Part shown: positions 1-9,497 of the stretch, one piece after another | Numbering within the stretch: position 1 is the first letter of the stretch | Layout of the letters: every line of letters starts with the position of its first letter | Assembly: GCA_030602615.1 (NCBI GenBank) | Contig: JAUVZM010000003.1 | Location: 37,707 to 101,706, forward strand | Length of the DNA stretch: 64,000 nt | Origin: a bacterium | Lineage (GTDB): Bacteria; Armatimonadota; Zipacnadia; Zipacnadales; Zipacnadaceae | Direction: 5' to 3' | Notes under the pieces: generated by a model | Databases searched by the model: none | The model's input: the letters and a program-made list of their open reading frames with translations, nothing else | What the model was told of the DNA's origin: nothing | Made by a program: the position numbers and the translations under genes

Positions 1-1037
1 GACTCTTCACCGAATAGCTCCTTGGCCTCGGCGGCGAGTTGTTGCTGCTGTGAGTGCAGCTCATTCAACTGGTCCTGGTGCAACTCGATATCAGCCTTAG
101 ACCGGGCAATCCCGGCAACCAGGTTCTTGACTTTATCGGCCTCTTCCGCTGAGACCTCAGGAAGCTCCTCCACCTTATCATTCAACTCTGCAATTTCGCG
201 ATTGAGCTGTTCGATGCGTTCGACATCTTGGTGCAGCCGGATCCACTCACTATTCAATCCAGCGAGTTGCTTCTCCAGTTCTCGACAGCGCTCGATCTTC
301 GCCAGGAGCTGTTCAGCGTGGCCAATCTGCGGCTCCAGTTGCTTTAGCTGCGCTTCGGCCTCGCGCAGCTCTTTCCGGGCCTGGCTGACCTTGCCGCCTG
401 TCTCTTCCAACTCGCGGATTTCACCCTCCAGACGGGCAATTTCCTCCTGAACGAGATGGAGAGGGCCGGGATTCACCGGTGCCGCCCGCTCCAGGCCCCG
501 TTGTAACTCGGCGAGCGACTTGTCGAGCTGGCCGATGATGTCCGAAACACTTACACCGGAAGCCGAACCTGATACTGACTGCTGGAGCAGATCGCTCAGT
601 TCCCCACCGGCCTCCACGGCAGTGATCTGCTGCTGGCGAATGGCCGCAGTGCTCTCGTAGATATCCTGCGAGCCGATCCCCAGAAGCTGCGCTATCTTAT
701 CCTGCACCTTACTGTGGTCGGTCCACTCTTCACCGCTATCCAGATCCGCCAGGCATACTTCTTTGTCAGCAAAGTTCTTTTCCAGGCGCCACCGATGGCC
801 GGCGGCGGTGAACTCAAGCGCTATTTCGAATAGATTCTTTGTCCCCCAGCTCTGCCGTCGATGCACAGCCTGGCTGGTTGTGTCAGCTTTCTGAAAAAGC
901 ACAGTGAGCAAGGCCGCCTGCAGGGTGGACTTGCCGGCCTCGTTAGGCCCTCGGATGATGTTAAGACCACTTTCGAACTCAAACTCTCGCTCGCCCAGGC
1001 AACCGAAGTTGCGTGTCCGGAGGTGCTTGATTATCAA
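1..1037 (-). CDS. SbcC/Rad50-like AAA ATPase, partial (runs off the left edge)
   Basis: Minus-strand reading LIIKHLRTRNFGCLGEREFEFESGLNIIRGPNEAGKSTLQAALL (Walker A GPNEAGKST) followed by coiled-coil-like sequence; TTG start overlaps the stop of the upstream SbcD-like gene. Confidence 0.8.
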   Translation of the reverse strand, partial: MIIKHLRTRNFGCLGEREFEFESGLNIIRGPNEAGKSTLQAALLTVLFQKADTTSQAVHRRQSWGTKNLFEIALEFTAAGHRWRLEKNFADKEVCLADLDSGEEWTDHSKVQDKIAQLLGIGSQDIYESTAAIRQQQITAVEAGGELSDLLQQSVSGSASGVSVSDIIGQLDKSLAELQRGLERAAPVNPGPLHLVQEEIARLEGEIRELEETGGKVSQARKELREAEAQLKQLEPQIGHAEQLLAKIERCRELEKQLAGLNSEWIRLHQDVERIEQLNREIAELNDKVEELPEVSAEEADKVKNLVAGIARSKADIELHQDQLNELHSQQQQLAAEAKELFGEE

Positions 1038-2143
1038 CCGAGCACCTCCTTGCCGGCCAGCAACGCCAGGCCCAGACTGCGGGCCTGCCCTACGACCTGG
1101 CGCTGCTCGTCAGTTTCGGCGGCCGCAAAGCGCTCTTTCATCAGCCCCCGAAAGCGCCCCGCCACCAGACCGGAAGGTTCCGGGCCCGTCTCATCCCAGT
1201 CGGCATGGCTTTCGTCAGTCAGGCGGATGCGGAAGAACTGTTCTTCAACCCGCTCCAGGATTCTGTCGTGATCTACCACCATCTGTTCCGGGGCAATGCC
1301 CACCAGCCGAGTGTCCAGTATCGCATCGGCATCGGCCAACTCAAGTATGCTCTGGATCAGCTCCTCGAGGTTGGCGAAATCGGCCAGATCCAGGTCCTGC
1401 CTGCGAGACTGCAAAGTACCGGTAGCAACCTGCTCCCACGTACAGCGTCCTTCATCGTCCAGGTCCACCACCAGCACCTGGCCCTGCTCGGCCTGGTCAA
1501 GGCCGACGATCTCCGGCGAACCCGGATACAGCGCCACGACATCTTGCTGAGAATCGTCCCTGAAGCTGTGCCAATGGCCCAGCGCCAAATAGTTCATGCC
1601 ACAGTCGGCAATCTGGTCAGCGGTAACTATCACCGTGTCCTCATCCACGAACCCGGGTATCTGCACCGAGCCGTGCAGCAGGCCGATATTGAGGGGCACC
1701 TGTGCATTAGGCTGAAACATCTTGGCATCTTCAGCAAAATGAATCGCGACATCCAGGCCGGGCACCTCGAGCGTGGGTTGCTCTGCGCTCAGCAGGTGCA
1801 CCCCGTCAGGCAAGCCTTCCGCCAGCCAGCGCTCATAGAGGCTGCCGGGCGCGATGGGATCGTGGGTACCAGGAATCAGTACGGTTGCCACCATCTGCGA
1901 TTGGCTGACCAGGTCACTGAGCAAGCTCCGTACTCGCTGAGCGGTGCGCTCCGGGGGCCGGGGGCTGTCAAACAGATCACCGGCAACAATTAGCAGTTGC
2001 GCCTCGTAGTCACGACAGCAGGTCAGGCAGCGCTCGAATGCCTGCATCAGCCGCTGGCGATGCTTGGAGGCAGCAGTTCCGAAAGCCCGGCTGGAGCGGC
2101 CCAAATGAACGTCAGCAGTATGAACAAAGCGCAAGCGACTCAT
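1034..2143 (-). CDS. SbcD/Mre11-like DNA repair exonuclease (metallophosphoesterase)
   Basis: MSRLRFVHTADVHLGRSS...LLIVAGDLFDS...LIPGTHD...LALGHWH phosphoesterase motifs; adjacent to the SbcC-like gene. Confidence 0.88.
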   Translation of the reverse strand: MSRLRFVHTADVHLGRSSRAFGTAASKHRQRLMQAFERCLTCCRDYEAQLLIVAGDLFDSPRPPERTAQRVRSLLSDLVSQSQMVATVLIPGTHDPIAPGSLYERWLAEGLPDGVHLLSAEQPTLEVPGLDVAIHFAEDAKMFQPNAQVPLNIGLLHGSVQIPGFVDEDTVIVTADQIADCGMNYLALGHWHSFRDDSQQDVVALYPGSPEIVGLDQAEQGQVLVVDLDDEGRCTWEQVATGTLQSRRQDLDLADFANLEELIQSILELADADAILDTRLVGIAPEQMVVDHDRILERVEEQFFRIRLTDESHADWDETGPEPSGLVAGRFRGLMKERFAAAETDEQRQVVGQARSLGLALLAGKEVLG

Positions 2144-2334
2144 CCCTCGATCGTCGGCAGGGTAATAAAGCTGACACTACTCACTTCGCGATATTGGCGG
2201 CTATTACCTCCGTCTATCACCCGCTTGAGCGCGAATGCAGCACAAAGTGCCACTGGCATGGAGGAGATTCTGCGATTTAATTGTATAATATATAATAGAA
2301 CAACACGATTCTAAAGGATGAGGAGGACAAGCGC

Positions 2335-3243
2335 ATGGACAGGCGCATGGCAGTGAGTTGGCTGGCCGCAGCCGCAGCCTTGCTCGTGCTGGCGGCAGCA
2401 GCCTTCTGGGGCGGAGCCGCCCTGCGAACAGTGGTTGCCCCGACTGGAGCTACCGCCTTCGCCGCAGAAGCCGAGCAGCCGACCTATCCGGGCCCGGAGG
2501 CATACGCTGAGAAGATTGTGCTCGATGGCCAGGAGCAGGGCATCGTCGTACTGGACGCCAATCAGCCTTTGCGGATCCGGACATCGGTCGGGGGCTTCAC
2601 CGGTTACGAGCGAGCTATGGTGGTGGTCAACCGGCTGAACAGCGGCCTGGAGGCAGGACTGCAAGGCGAACAGATCCAGGCCGAGCAGTACAACGGAGAG
2701 TGGGTGGTCACCGGCGCGGGCACCAACCTTATAACTGTCAACCAGGCTGAAGCCGATATCCGCGACCTCAGTCGTTCGCAACTGGCCGACATCTGGGCGG
2801 CCAACCTGCGCGTCGCGGTAGACGCTGCCTGGCAGACACCTGCGCCGGACGAAGGCGAACCCGCTGAGGGAGAGTTCCTCGAGCAGCCTCCGACGGAAGA
2901 GATAGCCGAGACTGAACCCAGCGAGGAACAGCCGCCCGCCGGCGAAGAAGAAGCTGAGGAGCCCACGGTGGCAGTCGAAGAGTGGCAGCCCGAGGAGCCG
3001 TACAAGGATAAGATCGTTGCCATAGTCAGCTTCGGCGAGGGTGCCCGCCTGGGGATAGCTCGGGTCAATGGCCCGGAATCGGCAGTTGACCGGGTCCAGG
3101 CAGTAGCTCAACTCGAGACCAGTTACGAAGACTATGTTGACATAGAGATCTACGTACCAATATCCACCAAGGTGCCCGGTAAGATCCTGGACAGAGTCCA
3201 GGGCGTTGGCGTCACCGGCGTGGGCGACCTGCGGATCAGATAA
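2335..3243 (+). CDS. Hypothetical membrane-anchored/secreted protein with acidic Pro/Glu-rich linker
   Basis: 302 aa ORF, N-terminal hydrophobic segment, low-complexity EEPTEEIAETEPSEEQPPAGEEEAEEP linker. Confidence 0.7.
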   Translation: MDRRMAVSWLAAAAALLVLAAAAFWGGAALRTVVAPTGATAFAAEAEQPTYPGPEAYAEKIVLDGQEQGIVVLDANQPLRIRTSVGGFTGYERAMVVVNRLNSGLEAGLQGEQIQAEQYNGEWVVTGAGTNLITVNQAEADIRDLSRSQLADIWAANLRVAVDAAWQTPAPDEGEPAEGEFLEQPPTEEIAETEPSEEQPPAGEEEAEEPTVAVEEWQPEEPYKDKIVAIVSFGEGARLGIARVNGPESAVDRVQAVAQLETSYEDYVDIEIYVPISTKVPGKILDRVQGVGVTGVGDLRIR

Positions 3244-3254
3244 GGAGGCCCAAA

Positions 3255-3728
3255 ATGATACACAATAAACAATGGCGCTGGTTGACTTTGGTAGTCATTC
3301 TGACCGCTTTCCTGGTGGGATTCGGCAGCGGTCCCAGCAACGTGGAAGCGCTGAACCTGGGCGGCGCGCTCAAAGGCGCACTGAAGATCTTTGGCATCGC
3401 CTTTGTGGTGAAGCAATTCGGCGGCCAGATCAATTCGTTCATCAATAGCGTGCTGGCTCAGCATTCGGCAAAGGTTGCCGGGCAGACCAAGGTAGTGCCC
3501 ATTGTTCGCATTGGCGCGGGCGGAACCGCAGTTGGGGCCGCACAGATAATGGGCCCAGCGGTGCAGGTCAAGAAGGTCTCGGCAGTGGCCGAGGTGGAGT
3601 GGAAACCGGGTAACGTGCTGCGAGCCCGCGGCCTGTTTCCGGTCACTAACGTCAAAATCACCGATCCGACCAAAATCAAGGGAGTCGGGGGCGTGGGAGT
3701 CTCGGCCAATATCAAGCTGCCTCTGTGA
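3255..3728 (+). CDS. Hypothetical secreted protein
   Basis: 157 aa ORF starting 12 nt after the previous gene, N-terminal signal-like segment. Confidence 0.7.
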   Translation: MIHNKQWRWLTLVVILTAFLVGFGSGPSNVEALNLGGALKGALKIFGIAFVVKQFGGQINSFINSVLAQHSAKVAGQTKVVPIVRIGAGGTAVGAAQIMGPAVQVKKVSAVAEVEWKPGNVLRARGLFPVTNVKITDPTKIKGVGGVGVSANIKLPL

Positions 3729-3773
3729 TAGCGGCCCAAGCCAGAGCTTCGCTAACAAACTGCTAACTCACCG

Positions 3774-3836
3774 AACCGATAGGGGAACATCAGGGGGGCG
3801 GAGAGGATCGCCCCTCCGCCCGATTGATGCGCGGCA
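3774..3836. terminator. Hairpin between convergent genes
   Basis: GGGCGGAG-AGGATCGCCC-CTCCGCCC stem-loop in the convergent gap at about 3797-3822. Confidence 0.4.
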
Positions 3837-3846
3837 TCACAGGTCT

Positions 3847-4098
3847 CTACCACTCAGTGGGTTCGCCAGAGTCGGTAGCCGATGAGGCTTCAATTACCTG
3901 TACATTGGCGGCACGGGGGCCTTTCTCGTCCCGCTCAATATCGAACTCGACTTTATCGCCATCATTGAGCGTCTTGTAGCCCTCACCGGCGATAGCCGAA
4001 TGATGGACAAAGACGTCCTCGCCGCCTTCGGTATCTTCCGTCTCTATAAAGCCGTAGCCCTTGGAATCATTGAACCATTTAACTGTACCTTGTGCCAC
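3847..4098 (-). CDS. Cold-shock protein (CspA family)
   Basis: [35 protein letters not shown] (RNP1/RNP2 motifs); GTG start at 4098 placed 8 nt after AGGAGG is favoured over the listed 4107. Confidence 0.92.
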   Translation of the reverse strand: MAQGTVKWFNDSKGYGFIETEDTEGGEDVFVHHSAIAGEGYKTLNDGDKVEFDIERDEKGPRAANVQVIEASSATDSGEPTEW

Positions 4099-4315
4099 AA
4101 TACACACCTCCTTTTCAAGTTCGGCTATGTAGCATCCACCGTCAGCCGTTACTCGAAGAGGTACTTCTCTTCAGTCAGCCAACCAGCTTTAACTCTAGCC
4201 TTCAGTGCAACTCAGTACACCAACGTACTCTCACTTAGCCGAGTACATTATTGATAGTTTACCATAATTTGCTAATCTGCACAAACAATCAGCCGGCAAG
4301 TGGCGATATTCTGCG

Positions 4316-5182
4316 CTACTGTCGGCCAGCAGAGCTAGTAGTACGGCGGCTGGGTACTGTCAGATTCCACGCTTCAGTTCCATACTTGTGCGCAGATAGG
4401 TGCTCAGCCCGAGCTTGTTCCTGGGCGCTAAGCTCACCGGTCTGCAACTCCACTGCCAAAGCCTGGCTAAATCCGGCCACCAGGGCCTCGGCCAGTTCGT
4501 CATAACTAACGTCTCGGCCCAGCATATGACTTACGCCTACCGCAGCCTGCCGGAGCGACTCAGGCTTATTGCTGCTCCCGTCACCCGGCATAACTGCTAG
4601 ATGATCGGAGATATCCAGCGTAATAGGTACCGACCCGTGCTGGAGGATGGTGCCGTTTCTGCGCACCTGGGCCGAACCAGCAATCTTGCGGCCGGCGGCT
4701 ACCATATCGGCCCGGGTCGAGTGACTGAAGCAGATAGCAGATTGCTGGTGCCCGCTGCCTTTCCCGTCAACAGCAGGGGACTCTCTGCCCAACTCAGCTT
4801 CCACCCCCAGCAGTTCCAGGCCCTGCTGAATCCCCCGCGACAAACAGCGATAGGAGCGGATAACGCTGTGGCCATCCTCTATCTGGTCCTGGGGTACGCA
4901 CACCGAATAGGTGACTTCGTCATCGTGCAGGATGGCCCGCCCGCCGGTCGGGCGGCGCACCAGACCCCAGCCGCGCTGGTGAAGGGCCGCGGTGTCCACC
5001 TGCTGGTCAACTTCCTGAAATCGCCCTAACGACACCGCCGGCGGAGACCAACCATAAATGCGCAGAGTCGGCGGGACTATCTGTGCCTCCACCGACTCCA
5101 TTATCGCCTCATCCACCGCCATATTATGGTGTCCGTCGCTGTGTCCGCTGTAGATTACTCGCCACTTGGCTATTGCGCCCAC
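4316..5182 (-). CDS. Lipoate-protein ligase A family protein (biotin/lipoate A/B protein ligase)
   Basis: MAVDEAIME...RRPTGGRAILHDDEVTYSV motif of LplA/LipM-type enzymes; gcvH lies next to it. Confidence 0.88.
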   Translation of the reverse strand: MGAIAKWRVIYSGHSDGHHNMAVDEAIMESVEAQIVPPTLRIYGWSPPAVSLGRFQEVDQQVDTAALHQRGWGLVRRPTGGRAILHDDEVTYSVCVPQDQIEDGHSVIRSYRCLSRGIQQGLELLGVEAELGRESPAVDGKGSGHQQSAICFSHSTRADMVAAGRKIAGSAQVRRNGTILQHGSVPITLDISDHLAVMPGDGSSNKPESLRQAAVGVSHMLGRDVSYDELAEALVAGFSQALAVELQTGELSAQEQARAEHLSAHKYGTEAWNLTVPSRRTTSSAGRQ

Positions 5183-5231
5183 GGTCCGCCCGTCTCACCT
5201 ACTGCTGGTTCAGTCTCTGTGCTGGCCTGTG

Positions 5232-5627
5232 CTACTGCTCGCTCAGGAACTGGTCGTACTGATCCTCATCCATCAACTGGCCGGGATCAAAGTCAGGGCC
5301 CGGCGCAACGGTCACCAACCACCCGCCACCATATGGCTCTTCGTTGATCATCTCGGGGGCATCGAGAACTTCATCGTTGCGACCAACTACCTCGCCACTG
5401 AGCGGGGCAAGCAGATCCTGGACGGCCTTGGCCGACTCGATGGTAGCGAAGGGTTGGCCCTCAGTCATAGTGCTGCCTGCTTCCGGTAGCTCCACATAGA
5501 TGATGTCGCCCATCTCGTTCTGGGCATAGTCGGTAAGTCCAACAGTTACCTCGTCGCCCTCGACGTTAACCCAGGTGTGCTCCTCGTAATAAAGACGCTC
5601 GCTCATCGCTGCTATTACCTCCTGCAA
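5232..5627 (-). CDS. gcvH: Glycine cleavage system H protein
   Basis: YEEHTWVNVEGDEVTVGLTDYAQNEMGDIIYVELPEAG...FATIESAKAVQDLLAPLSGEVV with lipoyl-lysine ESAKA; start Met probably MSERLYY. Confidence 0.93.
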   Translation of the reverse strand: MQEVIAAMSERLYYEEHTWVNVEGDEVTVGLTDYAQNEMGDIIYVELPEAGSTMTEGQPFATIESAKAVQDLLAPLSGEVVGRNDEVLDAPEMINEEPYGGGWLVTVAPGPDFDPGQLMDEDQYDQFLSEQ

Positions 5628-5732
5628 TATTTGTGTCCGCCCAGAGGCAGACAGTCCTGAATAATGACTGACCCTACCAGACAGCGCTGCACAGTATACA
5701 TCGGCAAAACTGAGAATGCAACTGTATCAATG

Positions 5733-6653
5733 TTACGCTGTCGCACCGGCTGCCCGGGCGATCTCGCGGATGTGGTCGGGCGTGGTGCCGCAGCAGCCTC
5801 CCACCAGGCGCACCCCACAGGCAATGAGCTGCGCCGCAAGCTGCCCTGACTCCTGAGGAGTGCCGCAAAAGACGGTCTCACCGTCAACAAGCTGGGGCTG
5901 GCCGGCGTTGGCCTGGACCATAAGAGGCCGGTCCGCCGCCTGGCACATCTCGCGGACTGCGACCATCAAGCCATCCAGGTCCCCGCAATTGGCCCCGATG
6001 ATATCCACTCCCTCTGCGGCTAGCTGGCGGGCAGCCTCGGTACCACTAACCCCCATCATTGTCCTGCCATTGGCTATTGAGAACGACATCGTGGCCGCAA
6101 TGACGATATTCAGGTCCACCTCGCGCACTGCCCTAATCGCAGCTTGCAACTCGCCCATATCCTCAAAGGTCTCCAGCAGCACAAAGTCAACGAGCCCGGT
6201 CGCCAACATGACCTCGAACTGCTGGCGGTAGATAGCCACCACCTCGTCACGACTCAGCTCACCAAGTGGCTCGACAAGCTCACCGGTCGGGCCGGCTCCG
6301 GCGGCGAGATAGGCCTGCTGGCCGACCGCCTCCCGGGCGATGCGCACTGCCGCTGTCTGGATGCTGGCGGCCTGATCATCAAGCCCCGCTCGCCGGAGCA
6401 TTGCGATGTTGGCTGCGAAGCTATTGGTCTGGAAGACCTCGGCGCCAGCTTGCTGGTAGCTGCGATGGATCTCCGCGACCACCTCAGGGTGAGTCAAATT
6501 AACCTCAGCGGTATTGCGATAGTTGATCCCCCTGGCCGTGAGCATAGTGCCCATAACACCCTCGCAGACCAGCACACGGTTATCCATCTCCCCGAGCATC
6601 TGTTTGCCACGGGCCATCATACTCACCTCAATATACCAGGAGCTGCTTCCCAA
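5733..6653 (-). CDS. Homocysteine S-methyltransferase family protein (MetH N-terminal-like)
   Basis: VCEGVMGTML...NCGDLDGLM...LVGGCCGTTPDHIREIA zinc-binding motif. Confidence 0.88.
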   Translation of the reverse strand: MGSSSWYIEVSMMARGKQMLGEMDNRVLVCEGVMGTMLTARGINYRNTAEVNLTHPEVVAEIHRSYQQAGAEVFQTNSFAANIAMLRRAGLDDQAASIQTAAVRIAREAVGQQAYLAAGAGPTGELVEPLGELSRDEVVAIYRQQFEVMLATGLVDFVLLETFEDMGELQAAIRAVREVDLNIVIAATMSFSIANGRTMMGVSGTEAARQLAAEGVDIIGANCGDLDGLMVAVREMCQAADRPLMVQANAGQPQLVDGETVFCGTPQESGQLAAQLIACGVRLVGGCCGTTPDHIREIARAAGATA

Positions 6654-6663
6654 TCAGTAGCGT

Positions 6664-7602
6664 TTAGGTCTGGTGGCGCCGTCGTCGTCGCACTATGAGC
6701 CAAATCAATACGAGCAACGGTAGCCACACGACCACACCATCTATGACAAGGTAAATCAGGGCAGTGAGCAACCCTTGCAGGATCGAAATGAGCACCCGGT
6801 GTGCGGTACGCAGGTGGTACACAACGTCGTACGGACCACTCGGCCCCACTGCTGCAGTTCCCTCTTCGTACAGGCTGACGGTGATCGTTGAAAAGCCAAC
6901 CCGGTCCCTCAGGTAGCGCAGGCGCCCTTCAGCCCTCTCGATTTCCTCCCGCCGGCCGGCCAGTTCGCGCTCAATCGCCAATAGGTCGGCCAATTTCCCC
7001 GACCGCTTCAGCATCGCCAGCAACCGTTCTTCAGCCTGGCGCAGTGTGCGCAGCCGCGCGTCCAGATCCAGGAATTCCTCGGTTACGTCTTGAGTATCAA
7101 TACTCTCATGTTTCACTTTACCCAGCGCGCGAATCTGCGACATGACGTTACTGAACTGCTTGACCGGTACGCGGACAGTGAAGTTAATCTGCTGCCGGCC
7201 AGCCTCGTCAACCCACGATTCACTATCAGAGACGTAGCCCCCGGTTTTCCCGGCCAGAGCCTCAATCTGTCGCCGAACCTTGCCGGTATTCCGCGTCTCC
7301 AGGCTCAAGCTGGCATTGTAGATAATCTGCCGGTCAACGGTCGCGGCAGCCGCCTCGGTGATGAGCACCGAGGGCAGCGCAGCGGACCTCGCTGCGTCGG
7401 CCATCTCTTCACCCGCGTACTCGTACTCAGCTTCATAGGCCATCCCCGGTTCAGATGGAGGGGTAGGGGACTCAGCCATTCGGTAGGCCTTCTGTCGCGA
7501 CAGGCTAAAGACAGGCATCAGAACCACGCCGATAATCGCCAAGGCCCCAATAACAGCAAGCGTCCATACTACAGCCTTAGTTACACGGTGCAATCTCACC
7601 AC
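6664..7602 (-). CDS. DUF4349-type membrane protein
   Basis: RQIIYNASLSLETRN...GGYVSDSESW...VPVKQFSNVMSQIRALGKVKHESIDTQDVTEEFLDLDARLRTLRQAEERLLAML; N-terminal and C-terminal TM segments. Confidence 0.85.
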   Translation of the reverse strand: MVRLHRVTKAVVWTLAVIGALAIIGVVLMPVFSLSRQKAYRMAESPTPPSEPGMAYEAEYEYAGEEMADAARSAALPSVLITEAAAATVDRQIIYNASLSLETRNTGKVRRQIEALAGKTGGYVSDSESWVDEAGRQQINFTVRVPVKQFSNVMSQIRALGKVKHESIDTQDVTEEFLDLDARLRTLRQAEERLLAMLKRSGKLADLLAIERELAGRREEIERAEGRLRYLRDRVGFSTITVSLYEEGTAAVGPSGPYDVVYHLRTAHRVLISILQGLLTALIYLVIDGVVVWLPLLVLIWLIVRRRRRHQT

Positions 7603-7839
7603 CTCCTGATTGACCCCCTGTACCTCGGACTATCTATCACAACGGAATCTTAGACGGCTGCGCCCGGTTGATTGTTCCTAGCCCGCACAAGTGCCCGTGA
7701 TGGGCAGTCACCTAATCCTAATGTTCGTCGGCAAAACCACAGGTCCTTCCCTGTATTCTGTGGTGGCTGACCCGGGTTCGCCGCCTGCAAGCGACGGGCC
7801 AGACGCGCCAGCATGGGGCATCTGGTTCGCCTAACTGCG

Positions 7840-9231
7840 CTATTGCTTGGGGAAGACCTGATCCTCCCCGGCAGGGGCGTTGGGATCGCGGTGGTGCTGC
7901 AGCCCGTCAGTATCAGCCTCTACATACCGGTCAAACCACTCATCCATCTGCGCTTTCAGATCCCACGCTCGCTGAGTGTAGGCGGGATCGGAGGCCAGAT
8001 TGGCCCGCTCGTCGGGATCGTTGACCAGATCAAACAGATCGTGGGGACCATCCGGGTAGCGATGGACGTACTTCCACTCTTCAGTGCGGATCATCCGCGC
8101 CGGCCCGTACTCGTCGTATATCGCCACCATTTCCCGCCCAGATACCGGCTTCCCGTGGAGGGCCGCTGCGAAGCTGCTGCCCGGCAGATTGCGCCCTGCG
8201 GGTAGGGGCAGACCCAGGTAGTCCAGGAGGGTTGGCGCAAAGTCATAAGCGCTGAACATACCCGACTCCACCGCGCCCTGGGTAACGGTGCCCGGCTGAC
8301 TGAAGACCAGCGGCACGCGGATGGAGTTCTCGTACATATTGCGCGGGTAGGTCCCGTTGCCCTTGCCCCAGAAGCCATGATGGCCGCAACTGAAGCCGTT
8401 GTCGCTGGCGAAGACAAATAGCGTATCCTCGCGCAGGCCCAATTCTTCCACGCGGTCAATAATGCGGCCCAGGTTGTTGTCCATAGCGGTGACCGCCGCG
8501 AAGTAGCCCTTGAGCATCTCCCGGTTGCCCAGACAGCGCTCGGTCTGCTCTTCGGCCCAGGGATGGCGGGGCTCCTGGGGGCAACTGTCGAAGGGGCAGT
8601 CATCGTAGGAGTCCACGATATCCTGGGGGTGGCCGGTCCAGGGCGAATGGGGCGCGGTGTAGTGCACGCTCAAGTAGAACGGCTGCCGGTCGCAGTGCCG
8701 ATCAATGAAGCCCAGGGCCTCGTCGGTGATGACATCGGTGACATAGCCCGGCTCGGTGATCGGCTCCCCATCGCGCACCATGGGCGCGTTGTTGTACGGG
8801 CCGCCGCCCTCTTGATGGACGTACCAGAAATCAAAGCTGTGCTGGGCGTGGAGGCTGTCGCCCATATGCCACTTGCCGCTAATCCCGCAAGTGTAACCGT
8901 GCTGGGCCATAATGTCGGTGCTGGCCACCTCGTCGGCCAGATAGCGCGTGGCCCCTGGCCCAATGTTGCCCTTACTTATCCACTCGTGGATGCCGTGTTG
9001 GGAGGGAATGCGCCCGGTCAGGAAGGTAGCCCGGCTCGGTGAGCAGACCGGCGTGGCCACGAAAAAGCGGTCAAAGCGGACGCCGGTAGCGGCCAGGCGG
9101 TCAATATTGGGCGTGCGAATCTCGTCGTTGCCGTAGCAGCCCGCCGCCCACGGCCCCTGATCGTCGGTAAGTGCAAGGATAACATTCGGTTGCTGGCTTT
9201 CGCTGTCCGCCATCGCTGAACGTCCTTTCAT
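7840..9231 (-). CDS. Sulfatase (type I, cysteine-type)
   Basis: NVILALTDDQGPWAAGCYGNDEIRTPNIDRLAATGVRFDRFFVATPVCSPSRATFLTGR: CxPSR formylglycine motif; probable start at MADSESQQ. Confidence 0.93.
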   Translation of the reverse strand: MKGRSAMADSESQQPNVILALTDDQGPWAAGCYGNDEIRTPNIDRLAATGVRFDRFFVATPVCSPSRATFLTGRIPSQHGIHEWISKGNIGPGATRYLADEVASTDIMAQHGYTCGISGKWHMGDSLHAQHSFDFWYVHQEGGGPYNNAPMVRDGEPITEPGYVTDVITDEALGFIDRHCDRQPFYLSVHYTAPHSPWTGHPQDIVDSYDDCPFDSCPQEPRHPWAEEQTERCLGNREMLKGYFAAVTAMDNNLGRIIDRVEELGLREDTLFVFASDNGFSCGHHGFWGKGNGTYPRNMYENSIRVPLVFSQPGTVTQGAVESGMFSAYDFAPTLLDYLGLPLPAGRNLPGSSFAAALHGKPVSGREMVAIYDEYGPARMIRTEEWKYVHRYPDGPHDLFDLVNDPDERANLASDPAYTQRAWDLKAQMDEWFDRYVEADTDGLQHHRDPNAPAGEDQVFPKQ

Positions 9232-9238
9232 AGCAGAC

Positions 9239-9376
9239 TCAATCTTGTTCAGTAGCCGCTTCGACTATCGCAATCTCCTCATCGGTCAGGTTGTACAGCT
9301 CATAGACTATCTTATCAATGGCCTGGTCGGTGGCGGCTATCTGGCGCTGAAGGCGCTCGGGCCTCGTCCGGCGCGG
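9239..9376 (-). pseudogene. C-terminal remnant of a Type II restriction/N6-adenine methyltransferase (TaqI/Eco57I-like)
   Basis: Minus-strand translation PRRTRPERLQRQIAATDQAIDKIVYELYNLTDEEIAIVEAATEQD*, typical of these enzymes' C-termini; no upstream body. Confidence 0.55.
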
Positions 9377-9497
9377 TGATGTGATGTGGATCGGCAGTTT
9401 CAGTCATTCAGCCAACCTCCCCCCGTGCGCGCACGGCGAACCTTGCCACCATAACAGTCTTCGGCGAGCAGATGTGTATATCCTGCAAAGCAAGACA

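Noticed and set aside
2284-2296. Double TATAAT-like boxes (tataatatataat) upstream of 2335
   Set aside because: No convincing -35 at correct spacing; low-complexity AT tract, so not called as a promoter
2311-3111. 266-aa minus-strand ORF opposite the 2335-3243 gene
   Set aside because: Antisense to a better-supported ORF with SD and signal segment; high-GC antisense artefact with no recognisable domain
5628-5732. Glycine riboswitch in front of gcvH
   Set aside because: Only ~100 bp, and I could not recognise the conserved glycine aptamer core
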